Positions 1 through 7,287 of a stretch of 54,626 nt of DNA are shown here, in pieces (position 1 is the stretch's first letter; every line of letters begins with the position of its first letter). The notes beneath the pieces were generated by a model. It saw nothing but the letters and a program-made list of their open reading frames with translations. It made no database searches and was not told where the DNA came from. Made by a program: the position numbers and the translations under genes. The stretch is from an uncultured Ruminiclostridium sp. GTDB lineage: Bacteria; Bacillota; Clostridia; Oscillospirales; Ruminococcaceae. The DNA lies in NCBI GenBank assembly GCA_949878745.1, contig CATLBH010000017.1, forward strand, positions 1 to 54,626, in the 5' to 3' direction.

Positions 1-53
1 CGTATTATCTCAAACTGTTCTCGGCTTATATCGCTCGGATATTCTTTTCTCAT
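1..53 (-). CDS. IS5-family transposase, N-terminal 17 codons only
   Basis: Reading the minus strand from the ATG at 53-51 gives MRKEYPSDISREQFEII and then runs off the window. This start is characteristic of IS5-family transposases with an N-terminal DUF4096-type domain, which begin with M-R-K-x-Y-P-S-D-I-x-R-E-Q-F. The ribosome site is weak (GGCGGTG). The family call rests on recollection of the N-terminal signature alone, but the signature, the promoter and the terminal motif agree. Confidence 0.6.
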   Translation of the reverse strand, partial: MRKEYPSDISREQFEII

Positions 54-78
54 TCTTTTTCACCGCCCGTCTATATGC

Positions 79-107
79 ATTATAGCACCTTTTCACGTAA
101 ATGTAAA
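79..107 (-). promoter_or_regulatory. Promoter of the IS5-like transposase
   Basis: On the minus strand a -35 box TTTACA (107-102) and a -10 box TATAAT (84-79) are separated by exactly 17 bases. The transposase ATG follows 25 bases further on. This is a near-consensus housekeeping promoter reading out of the IS end into the transposase. Confidence 0.7.
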
Positions 108-123
108 GATACTAAACAGGCTC

Positions 124-236
124 TTAGGGTTTGTTTGCACGAAATTCAGGAGGCGGCTAAAAAGATAACCGAAGCAATCGAGGCGGAATTGGAGGGTGTT
201 AAAAATATCAGTATGGAGTCTTCTATAGTCGCATAA
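124..236 (+). pseudogene. C-terminal remnant of a gene interrupted by the IS
   Basis: An open frame crosses the IS junction and ends at TAA 234-236. Inside it the residues QEAAKKITEAIEAELEGVK form an amphipathic, probably helical, charged tail. No start codon with a ribosome site lies to the left; an ATG at 75 is inside the IS and has none. The frame is followed at once by a terminator, as expected for the end of a real gene. The parent family is not recognised. Confidence 0.35.
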
Positions 237-244
237 TTATTTTG

Positions 245-276
245 CAAGGGTTTGATTAAAGAAACCCTTGTTTTTT
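245..276 (+). terminator. Rho-independent terminator
   Basis: CAAGGGTTT pairs with AAACCCTTG around a short AT-rich loop and is followed by six T. It lies nine bases after the stop of the truncated frame ending at 236. Confidence 0.75.
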
Positions 277-585
277 GACCAAAAACATTATAAAAAATTT
301 ATAGGTGACTCTTTTAATCAGCAACTGTAAATAACATTATAGCAATAATAAGGCGAAAGAAGAAAAGTAACGCCTGCTAAAACGGGAACAAAATTCTGCA
401 AGATAAGAGAAAAGTTTTTGGGAACGTCATGATAAGTTCCAAGAATCGAATATCAAATGATTATGTTAAGAAAACAATATCCAAAATGATTTCATGATTA
501 TTAAACGTTTTTATCAAACAATTAGTTTTTTTCATAATCGTTCGTACAAGAAAATAAAAAGTTTTATTTTCAAGGAGTAACGACT
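277..585. other. Intergenic leader before the primase-helicase gene; no gene seen
   Basis: About 310 AT-rich bases. I see an interrupted palindrome GGAAC...GTTCC near 421-441, which could be a small operator or hairpin, and a ribosome site AAGGAG at 571-576 serving the ATG at 586. No convincing reading frame, iteron array or promoter box stands out. Confidence 0.4.
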
Positions 586-3246
586 ATGAATTTCATTAAA
601 ATTTCTTACGATTACAGAAGCCTATCAGAAAAACCGGATAAATACTTAACAGCAAGTATAAGTAAAAAAATCGGTATGTCACCCATGGTATTGGATATAG
701 ATAAAATAAAAGAGTTCGCTCTAAAAGTAAGTTGTGAAGGGAACACTTTTTCTCCTGCTACGTTTAAGAACGGAAAAAGATGTAAGAGCGATTTTGAACA
801 ACAGCAGCTATTCGTTTTGGATTTTGACAATAAAAATTCCGAAAGTCTCGTCTCATTTGAAGAAATATATAAGCGTGCCGAATATTATGAGCTTCCTGTA
901 TTATTCGCATATGAAACATTGTCAAGCACTGATTATAGTAAATTTCGTGTTGTTTTTTTAAATGATGTGTCGGTTACTGACAGCATAATTGCCGAATCCA
1001 TGCAACTTGCCATGGGCATCATATTTCCGGAAGCCGACTCCTCGTGCCTTAAAGATATATCTAAAATGTATTATGGCGGTAAGAATATCATCTACTATAA
1101 TAAAAACATACAGATGATCAATATTGAAGTACTATTTAGAAATCTTAGCCGTTATTTTAAGGATAAATTTAAAGCTAACCATTACAAAGAAAAAATCGCT
1201 TTATTTTCTAAAAATACCGGAATTGCCTTAAATCAAAACGGGTTGTTGGATGTTACAGTTTCAGAAAGCTGCACCGAAGATTTTGGTGCGAGCTCCAACG
1301 CCGCTAACGGGAAAAACTCGCCAAGTACTATTATATATAAATGGTATTATTCTAATATAATAGCAGATGGCGAGATTTTCCCAAATAGATATTACTGCAT
1401 AAATCTTGTTAATGATAGTGTGGGCTGCACCGATAAATATTCGGTGCAAAAAGTTTCGTTAAAGCTAAAAAATCATGCTGCATACAGATCGACAGTGATA
1501 GCAGAAATGAAACAGAAATGTCGGTTATATAATCAATTTGTTTCAGGTGAGCGAAAATTAAGCCATGATGAATTATTTGGACTTGCCACCAATTTGATTC
1601 ATATAGAAACGGGAGTAAAAACTTTTAAATCCGTTGTTTCAAAGTATATCTATTACTGTGAAAAAAAGAATAAATGGGAACATGACCTGCTGTATATGAA
1701 GCAACAAGAATACTTGCCTCAAAGCTGCAGCGGTTTTTGCCCACATAAAGAAACATGTAATCACGGAATAAATATTCTGTCTACCATACATACAAAACGT
1801 GGCACAATAGAAAAAATCCCCAATTATAATACAAAGTTTTACTCTCTTGAAGAGGTTCAAAAAGACACATATTCAGCAATCTGCAAGGCGTATAAAGCAA
1901 ATGACAAACAATTTCAAATCGTTAAATCAATGACGGGAGCCGGAAAATCACACAGTTATTTGAGACTTATGTCTGAAAATCCGAACAATAGGTTTCTTAT
2001 TGCGACACCGACTAATTTATTAAAAAATGAGATTTACACAAAAGCAAAAGGAATGGGAATAAACGTTGAATTTACACCGTCGCTTGATGAACTTAAATCG
2101 GAAATGCCGAAAAATGTATGGAACACAATCCAAGGTTTATATAAAATAGGACGTTGTCAATCCGTAAAGCCTTATATACATAATATTCTGGCAAATAGTG
2201 ACATTCCTTGCTTAAAAGCATATTTGGAAAAATGTAAAAAACTGAAAACTTTCGAAGGAAGTCTTATCACCACTCACCGATATTTGCTCAATATGGACGA
2301 AAAAAAGCTAAAAGAATATGATGCTGTTGTCATAGACGAGGATATAATTTTTAAAAGCATAATTACCAACCAAGGTTCAGTGACTGTTTCCGAATTGAAA
2401 ACAATTTTAAATGAAACTTCCGACAGCAGACTATCCGTTAAAATAAAACAGATATTGCGAGATGCAGTAACACAGTCATGTATAGAAACTGATGGGTTTG
2501 AGTATGAATACGAAAGCGATGATAATAATCTGTCCGTATTATTTGATATACGTTCTTTTTGTCTGGCACGGCGTTTTTACCTACATAAATCATCTGAAGA
2601 GCAAAATTTGAAAGAAAACACTTTAGTCTATTTAAACCCAGCAACCTTTAAAAATGTGAAGTATATTATTGTTTCCGCTACTGCTGACGAGAAGATATAC
2701 AAAAATTTTTTCGGAGAAGATAATGTAAGCTTTTACGAATGCAAACGAGCCAAATATAAAGGCACCTTAAAGCAGTACCCCGAAAAATCCATGAGCAGAA
2801 CATGTATAGCCAATAATCCCGGAATTATTCAAAATCTTATGAAATACTTTAGTTTTGATAAAGATAGGGTTATCACATTTATGCGTGAGAATATAGGGCA
2901 TCTGCACTTTGGGAATACCGAAGGGAGCAATTTATTGGAGGGAAAAGATGTTCTTATTGTGGGAACGCCGTATCACGCAGAGTTTTTATACAAGCTTACC
3001 GCTTTTACAATGGGACTTTATTTTGAAGAAGATGAGAAAATGGCTTTACAGTTGGCCGTACATAACGGTTACAGATTTGCTTTCACAACTTTTAAGAACG
3101 AAAACCTAAAATCAATTCATTTTTGGATGCTGGAAAGTGAATTGGAGCAAGCCGTGGGTCGAGCACGGCTGCTCCGAAATGAGTGTACGGTGCATTTGTT
3201 TTCTAATTTTCCGTTGGGGCAGGCGGAAATGACTTCAATTTTTTAG
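586..3246 (+). CDS. Primase-helicase-like replication protein of the mobile element
   Basis: An 886-residue protein with two halves. Residues about 75-170 contain VLDFDN (79 and 81 acidic), the segment FRVVFLND and KDISKMYYGGKN, a pattern like the archaeo-eukaryotic primase/polymerase domains found in plasmid replication proteins. A small cysteine cluster, C381, C385, C391 with H393, may bind zinc or an iron-sulphur cluster. The second half is a superfamily 2 helicase: Walker A TGAGKS (450-455), a DEAD-box-like VVIDED, motif III SATAD and a terminal QAVGRAR arginine motif. The start ATG has AAGGAG ten bases upstream. It probably primes and unwinds the excised element. The helicase half is clear; the primase half is a weaker assignment without alignment. 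Confidence 0.6.
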   Translation: MNFIKISYDYRSLSEKPDKYLTASISKKIGMSPMVLDIDKIKEFALKVSCEGNTFSPATFKNGKRCKSDFEQQQLFVLDFDNKNSESLVSFEEIYKRAEYYELPVLFAYETLSSTDYSKFRVVFLNDVSVTDSIIAESMQLAMGIIFPEADSSCLKDISKMYYGGKNIIYYNKNIQMINIEVLFRNLSRYFKDKFKANHYKEKIALFSKNTGIALNQNGLLDVTVSESCTEDFGASSNAANGKNSPSTIIYKWYYSNIIADGEIFPNRYYCINLVNDSVGCTDKYSVQKVSLKLKNHAAYRSTVIAEMKQKCRLYNQFVSGERKLSHDELFGLATNLIHIETGVKTFKSVVSKYIYYCEKKNKWEHDLLYMKQQEYLPQSCSGFCPHKETCNHGINILSTIHTKRGTIEKIPNYNTKFYSLEEVQKDTYSAICKAYKANDKQFQIVKSMTGAGKSHSYLRLMSENPNNRFLIATPTNLLKNEIYTKAKGMGINVEFTPSLDELKSEMPKNVWNTIQGLYKIGRCQSVKPYIHNILANSDIPCLKAYLEKCKKLKTFEGSLITTHRYLLNMDEKKLKEYDAVVIDEDIIFKSIITNQGSVTVSELKTILNETSDSRLSVKIKQILRDAVTQSCIETDGFEYEYESDDNNLSVLFDIRSFCLARRFYLHKSSEEQNLKENTLVYLNPATFKNVKYIIVSATADEKIYKNFFGEDNVSFYECKRAKYKGTLKQYPEKSMSRTCIANNPGIIQNLMKYFSFDKDRVITFMRENIGHLHFGNTEGSNLLEGKDVLIVGTPYHAEFLYKLTAFTMGLYFEEDEKMALQLAVHNGYRFAFTTFKNENLKSIHFWMLESELEQAVGRARLLRNECTVHLFSNFPLGQAEMTSIF

Positions 3247-3294
3247 GTGAAATGTGAAAATTTGTAATTTTCTGTTAAAAATTTGAAAAGGTGG

Positions 3295-3323
3295 TTGACA
3301 AAAAATTTATAATATTATAGAAT
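3295..3323 (+). promoter_or_regulatory. Promoter for the 264-aa protein gene
   Basis: A perfect -35 box TTGACA at 3295-3300 and a -10 box TAGAAT at 3318-3323 are separated by 17 bases. The next gene starts at 3374 behind AAAGGAG, so the 264-residue protein can be expressed independently of the upstream helicase gene. Confidence 0.65.
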
Positions 3324-3373
3324 ATATAAGTAAAGCAATATTTGTACGTATAATCTTAAAGGAGAAAGTTACT

Positions 3374-4168
3374 ATGGATTCACCGAAAAAAGTATCACTT
3401 CGACATATTATTGTAGACTTTTTGACAGAAAAATTAGGGAAAATTGACCCAACAGAGCCTAATATAAGGGTATTGCAGAACCGATTCAATAAACTGATTG
3501 AAAAATTTGGTTGTAGTATTGATATGCTTAAGAAGAATGGCAAATTTGATTTTAATGAATGTGAAATACCATTTCTACGGGCTATTATATCACAACTTTA
3601 CTATAATAAAGGCATTATGTCTGAAATTATTAATAGCGATAAGGAATACTATACTTCTAAACAAATTAAAGAGCTCATACAGAATATTCTAGATGAAGGA
3701 GATAAAATTGGATTAGGAGAGGCCGATTTAAAAAATATGCTTGAATTTTTTAATGGTATTTTTGGCTATTCTATATTGCGAGTAATAGAAAACTGTCATA
3801 AAATAATAAATGCCTACGTTTCAAATTTAGAAGATTTAACTTATACAGAGCAATTTTATTATATGCTGCGTTTAGAAAAGATTCTAAATAACTGTTTAAT
3901 TGAGCGAATGGCAGACATGGTTAATGATGTTAAGATTTTGGCTGAACAAATTGAGTTATCCAAAGATGTGCTTAAAGATAACATTGGTTGCCAAGACTAT
4001 CAAGGATTCTTTAATTGCGAACCTGAAATAAACAATGAATATATTGAAAGAGACCGCGCTCTCCTTAAAAGAATACAAGAAGATGATGCTCTTAGACAAT
4101 ACATTGAAACTACTTTAGGAAAAAAAGCAGAAGAAATTTTTAACTGTGCCGCACAAAACCCTAAATAA
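3374..4168 (+). CDS. Uncharacterised mobile-element protein
   Basis: A 264-residue, soluble, mostly helical protein rich in Lys, Glu, Ile and Asn with no recognised motif, signal peptide or membrane segment. The ATG lies behind AAAGGAG at the usual distance and behind its own promoter, and a terminator follows about 100 bases after its stop, so it forms a one-gene transcription unit. Its codon use is as AT-rich as its neighbours on the element. Position between a replication protein and an FtsK-type ATPase would fit an accessory replication, partition or defence role, but nothing in the sequence decides among these. Confidence 0.7.
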   Translation: MDSPKKVSLRHIIVDFLTEKLGKIDPTEPNIRVLQNRFNKLIEKFGCSIDMLKKNGKFDFNECEIPFLRAIISQLYYNKGIMSEIINSDKEYYTSKQIKELIQNILDEGDKIGLGEADLKNMLEFFNGIFGYSILRVIENCHKIINAYVSNLEDLTYTEQFYYMLRLEKILNNCLIERMADMVNDVKILAEQIELSKDVLKDNIGCQDYQGFFNCEPEINNEYIERDRALLKRIQEDDALRQYIETTLGKKAEEIFNCAAQNPK

Positions 4169-4268
4169 TATTATTTATTTAACTTTATAATTCATTAAGA
4201 TTATTCTTATATAGTTTCATACTTTCTTATTTTAATATGCTTTTAGTTTGTTAACCAAAATACAAAAA

Positions 4269-4309
4269 ACAACTCCGAGAAACACTTTTGTTGCTCGGAG
4301 TTGTTTTTT
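4269..4309 (+). terminator. Strong rho-independent terminator
   Basis: ACAACTCCGAG pairs with CTCGGAGTTGT and is followed by a T run. It ends the transcription unit of the 264-residue protein and isolates the FtsK-type gene downstream. Confidence 0.85.
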
Positions 4310-4587
4310 GCGAAAAAATATGAATAAAAACATAGTTCTCAATTTGTCAAATTACATAAAAACTTGAAAAAAATTTAGTAATTTTGATGTGACAAATTTT
4401 TGCTGTTTTTTTGACGTAGAAATTTTAAAGCTGTAATGTTATAATCGAAACACAAAAGAAATACGGAGGTGGTCAAAAATCATAAGAACGGATACATAAA
4501 AATACAAGAAGTATATAATACCAACCGAAAACAGTTAGCAATACTTTTTGCATTTAAGAATTCGCTATTTTAATTGGAAAGGAGAGT

Positions 4588-4716
4588 GTGCTTTTTATTT
4601 TATTCTTCTACTTCTTCTACTTCTTTTACTTCTTCTACTCTGAACCACTCGTGTTAAAAATCAGTGATTTTTTAGCAGTTAAAGTACATAACAAGGCACA
4701 GCGGCAGAAGAAGTAG
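4588..4716 (+). CDS. Possible 42-aa leader peptide with FFY repeats
   Basis: A GTG-initiated frame behind AAAGGAG encodes a very hydrophobic start (LFILFFYFFYFFYFFY) followed by a basic tail and ends inside the inverted-repeat right arm. The spacing of the ribosome site to GTG is only about three bases, which is short, and the aromatic repeat is simply the translation of the TTCTAC repeat. It may be a membrane micropeptide, a translated leader, or chance. I favour chance or leader function over an independent protein. Confidence 0.22.
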   Translation: MLFILFFYFFYFFYFFYSEPLVLKISDFLAVKVHNKAQRQKK

Positions 4717-4728
4717 AAGTAGAAGTAA
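4603..4728. repeat. TTCTAC-type tandem repeat with an inverted partner
   Basis: The left arm at 4603-4638 is a run of TTC, TAC and TTT triplets built on TTCTAC. The right arm at 4706-4728 is built on GAAGTA, its complement. The arms can pair over roughly 20 bases with a loop of about 70 bases, just before the ribosome site of the FtsK-type gene. Confidence 0.6.
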
Positions 4729-4753
4729 TTACGATAATGAAAGGAGAATTTTT

Positions 4754-6217
4754 ATGTCCCAAGAAACTAACGAATTAGATTTTGACAACATTAAAAGTTT
4801 GAAGTTAGCAAATGAAATCGAGAAAGAAATTGAGGAGTCTTACAAAAAATTTGGTATTAAAGTTGCATTATCAATTTACAGTGTTAATAAACCTATCTAT
4901 AAATACAAAGTAAATTTACGCGGAAAAACGCAAATAAGCAGCTTAGAAAAATACAAAGAGGATGTACGGATAAGAGCAAAGCTTTTAAAACTGTATATTG
5001 TTAAAGAAAGAAAAAAACTTTTTATTATCGCATCCAAGAAAGAAATTCAAATCAATGTTGATCTTATACAATTTATATACTCTTCGGAATACCCAGAGGT
5101 GGCAGAAAAACTAAACATCGCCCACCCAATCGGGATTGATGATCAAGGTAACCCGGTAGTACAGGACTTAACGCTGTATCCACATCTTTTGATTGCAGGA
5201 ACTACCCGTTCAGGCAAAAGTGTTTCGTTAACTACATTACTTATTACATTAATAGTAAAATATCCCCCGGAATTTATAAACCTTTTGATCTGTGATCCGT
5301 TAGGAGATTTGTTGATATTCAACAATATTCCGCACCTTGTTTGCCCTGTTATAACGGATTTTCAAAAGTTTTATCATGCACTAAAAGCACTTTACTGCGA
5401 AATGGAGCGCCGAATCAGGCTAAAGCAAACATCCGAATATGACACTCTACCGTATGTTATTTTTGTTGTTGATGAATTTATTTCATTGATCTCAGGTAAT
5501 GATCAAGAGAAAAAGGACGCTCGAACTCTGGTTGGCGAAATTCTCCGACAAGGGAGGCATGCCCGAATTCATGTGGTTTTGGTTGCCTTTAACCCGACAA
5601 AGCAAAATTTAAAGCTTGACATATCCGACTTACCCACAAAAATGGTATTTCGAGTTTCAAACTTGCATAATTCGGTGTCTGTTCTTGGAACAGGCGGTGC
5701 CGAAAAACTATCCGGAAACGGTGAAATGCTTTTTCAATCTTCTCGGGAAGGAGAACTGAAAAAAATTAAGGGCTTCTATATTTTGCCGGAGGAACTTGAA
5801 AAATCGTTGAAAAAGGTCAGAAATTATTGGCAAAATAATGAATACGATTATAGTATGATTTTTAAAATTAAGGAAAATACCGCTGAAATTCCAAAATTAT
5901 CACCTATATGTCCTTCGGCGCATGCAAACGAATTAAAGTTGTACGCGCAAGCGATTGTTTGGGCAATGCAGCAATCCTCAATTTCATGCAACCAGCTTAT
6001 GCAAAATTTCGGAATTGGCTGGAACAAAGCGAGGACTGTAATGACAAAGCTTGAAGAATTCGGTATTATTGGTGATTTGGAGTCCAAATTGCCAAGAAAG
6101 GTACTTACAAATTCGCTTAGTGAAATATCGGAGGAAATAATGGAGTTTTTAAAAAGTAATGGGTATTCAGAAAAGAAAATAATAAATATTCTCCAGCTAA
6201 AAGAGGGGGGCAAATAG
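4754..6217 (+). CDS. Soluble FtsK/SpoIIIE-type DNA translocase
   Basis: A 487-residue ATPase. Walker A GTTRSGKS is at 149-156 and Walker B VIFVVDEF at about 235-242. It is followed by GRHARIHVVLVAFNPT and then GGAEKLSGNGEMLF, the arrangement of FtsK/SpoIIIE motors. The C-terminus (QLMQNFGIGWNKARTVM) matches the winged-helix gamma domain that reads sequence polarity in FtsK. There is no N-terminal membrane domain, unlike chromosomal FtsK (about 750-800 aa), so this is not the division protein. In integrative elements such proteins pump element DNA or act as coupling proteins; retention of a gamma-like domain hints at recognition of a specific DNA motif. The ATG sits behind AAAGGAG. Confidence 0.85.
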   Translation: MSQETNELDFDNIKSLKLANEIEKEIEESYKKFGIKVALSIYSVNKPIYKYKVNLRGKTQISSLEKYKEDVRIRAKLLKLYIVKERKKLFIIASKKEIQINVDLIQFIYSSEYPEVAEKLNIAHPIGIDDQGNPVVQDLTLYPHLLIAGTTRSGKSVSLTTLLITLIVKYPPEFINLLICDPLGDLLIFNNIPHLVCPVITDFQKFYHALKALYCEMERRIRLKQTSEYDTLPYVIFVVDEFISLISGNDQEKKDARTLVGEILRQGRHARIHVVLVAFNPTKQNLKLDISDLPTKMVFRVSNLHNSVSVLGTGGAEKLSGNGEMLFQSSREGELKKIKGFYILPEELEKSLKKVRNYWQNNEYDYSMIFKIKENTAEIPKLSPICPSAHANELKLYAQAIVWAMQQSSISCNQLMQNFGIGWNKARTVMTKLEEFGIIGDLESKLPRKVLTNSLSEISEEIMEFLKSNGYSEKKIINILQLKEGGK

Positions 6218-6320
6218 TAAAGTAGATTTTAGAGATAAATTTTTATATCCATAAAGGCTTTAGTATTGCTATTGTGACTAATTATATATTATCATAATAT
6301 AGTAGCTAAAGGAGGATTTT

Positions 6321-7025
6321 ATGAAAAAAAGTATACTGTATTTTTATGCCCACAGGCAGGCATCAGTCGTTTCATATCGCGCAATTTTTCAAACCAAACA
6401 CGGTCGAAAGCTTTACATTGCTATATTAATAGCATATGACTTCTGCACAATAACCGACTGCTTTTACATTGATCGAAATCAAAACCGAAGCGGCATTGAA
6501 CACCGAAAATTCAGACCTCTTAAACTCCGAACTTTTAAATTTCCCTTAACTCGACTGATGGATGTGATTGAAGCGGAATTGGACAAGAAATTTTACGGCG
6601 TGGAATTTGTTTCTGACCAAACCGCGGCTTTATCCGCCGAAGAATTTATCAAAGCAAAGTCAAAGGAATTTTTCTCCAAATACCGTTTTCTGATACTTAT
6701 CGGAGAAGGCGAAATCGTCAACGGACTGCCCGCACAGCTGCGCACAAGGCTGAAAAATCAGCTCCACCGTTCAATCTATGTTGATTTATCATATTACAAG
6801 GACGGAAAGGGCGTAATCAACCAATGCTGCTACTACGACCGCAGATACAAGCGCCAAGACGTTAAAATCACTCCGCCGCAGTTAATAAGCTGTTTCTTCC
6901 CTTACACCAATGAAGGCATATTAAATCTTCTCAATCACGAAATATGCTGTAATTTCACGCATATAATCGTAACAAGCGGAATCGACATAGATTCCAACAC
7001 CACGCCCCTTTGCGGAGCGGTTTAG
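6321..7025 (+). CDS. Uncharacterised mobile-element protein (234 aa)
   Basis: A basic, soluble 234-residue protein. The start has a strong site, AAAGGAGG, seven bases upstream. The N-terminus (SILYFYAHRQASVVSYRAIF) is followed by a mixed alpha/beta region with many Lys, Arg and Tyr, ending in GIDIDSNTTPLCGAV. No catalytic motif or membrane span is seen. It lies directly before a small gene and the serine recombinase, with stop and next ribosome site overlapping, so the three are probably co-transcribed. A role in excision, DNA processing or element control is plausible by position only. Confidence 0.75.
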   Translation: MKKSILYFYAHRQASVVSYRAIFQTKHGRKLYIAILIAYDFCTITDCFYIDRNQNRSGIEHRKFRPLKLRTFKFPLTRLMDVIEAELDKKFYGVEFVSDQTAALSAEEFIKAKSKEFFSKYRFLILIGEGEIVNGLPAQLRTRLKNQLHRSIYVDLSYYKDGKGVINQCCYYDRRYKRQDVKITPPQLISCFFPYTNEGILNLLNHEICCNFTHIIVTSGIDIDSNTTPLCGAV

Positions 7026-7035
7026 GAGGTTAAGT

Positions 7036-7245
7036 TTGAAAAATCTTGGATTTTTCAAACACTTCCTCAAGAGGAAAGGAATGGTCATAATTATGGCAAA
7101 ACTGGCAACCGAATATACGGACATCAAGGAAATACGTCACAAAGTCGAGCACATTGCTCCGGCAGCTTCCGACGAAAGCAGCCGGGAACGAATTAAAGAG
7201 GAGCTTTGCAATATACTTGCAAAGCGGAAAAAGGTTCCAGCTTAA
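7036..7245 (+). CDS. Small protein co-transcribed with the recombinase
   Basis: A frame of 69 residues from TTG at 7036, or 54 from ATG at 7081, or 50 from ATG at 7093. AGGAGGT at 7024-7030 overlaps the stop codon of the gene before and is well spaced for the TTG; GAGG at 7071-7074 would serve the ATG at 7081. The shared part, from AKLATEYTDIKEIRHKVEHI to ILAKRKKVPA, is charged and helical. Small basic proteins beside recombinases are often directionality factors or regulators; that is inference from context. Confidence 0.6.
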   Translation: MKNLGFFKHFLKRKGMVIIMAKLATEYTDIKEIRHKVEHIAPAASDESSRERIKEELCNILAKRKKVPA

Positions 7246-7287
7246 CTTTCCCGATTATATTTCACCACAGAAAGGAGGCGATGTCAA

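Larger units (their letters stand above)
1..123 (-). mobile_element. End of an IS5-family-like insertion sequence, cut by the window edge
   Basis: The minus strand carries the beginning of a transposase reading frame, a strong promoter in front of it, and a terminal sequence GAGCCTGTTTAG near 112-123 that resembles the ends of IS5-family elements. The element boundary is placed at the GAGCC motif. The inserted element appears to interrupt the DNA now at 124-236, since a reading frame runs up to the junction. Only this end is visible, so target duplication and the second inverted repeat cannot be checked. Confidence 0.55.
4310..4753. other. Long leader region before the FtsK-type gene
   Basis: About 440 bases separate the terminator from the FtsK-type gene. 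A -35-like TTGACG lies near 4411, with two possible -10 boxes (TAATGT, and TATAAT at about 4440). Then come short frames with poor ribosome-site spacing and a striking TTCTAC-type repeat and its inverted copy (described separately). The ribosome site AAAGGAG for the ATG at 4754 is just upstream. The length and the repeats suggest a regulated leader or a DNA site for an element protein. Confidence 0.4.

Noticed and set aside
4754-6217. Chromosomal cell-division FtsK
   Set aside because: The N-terminal membrane domain is missing, the protein is only 487 residues and it sits among mobile-element genes.
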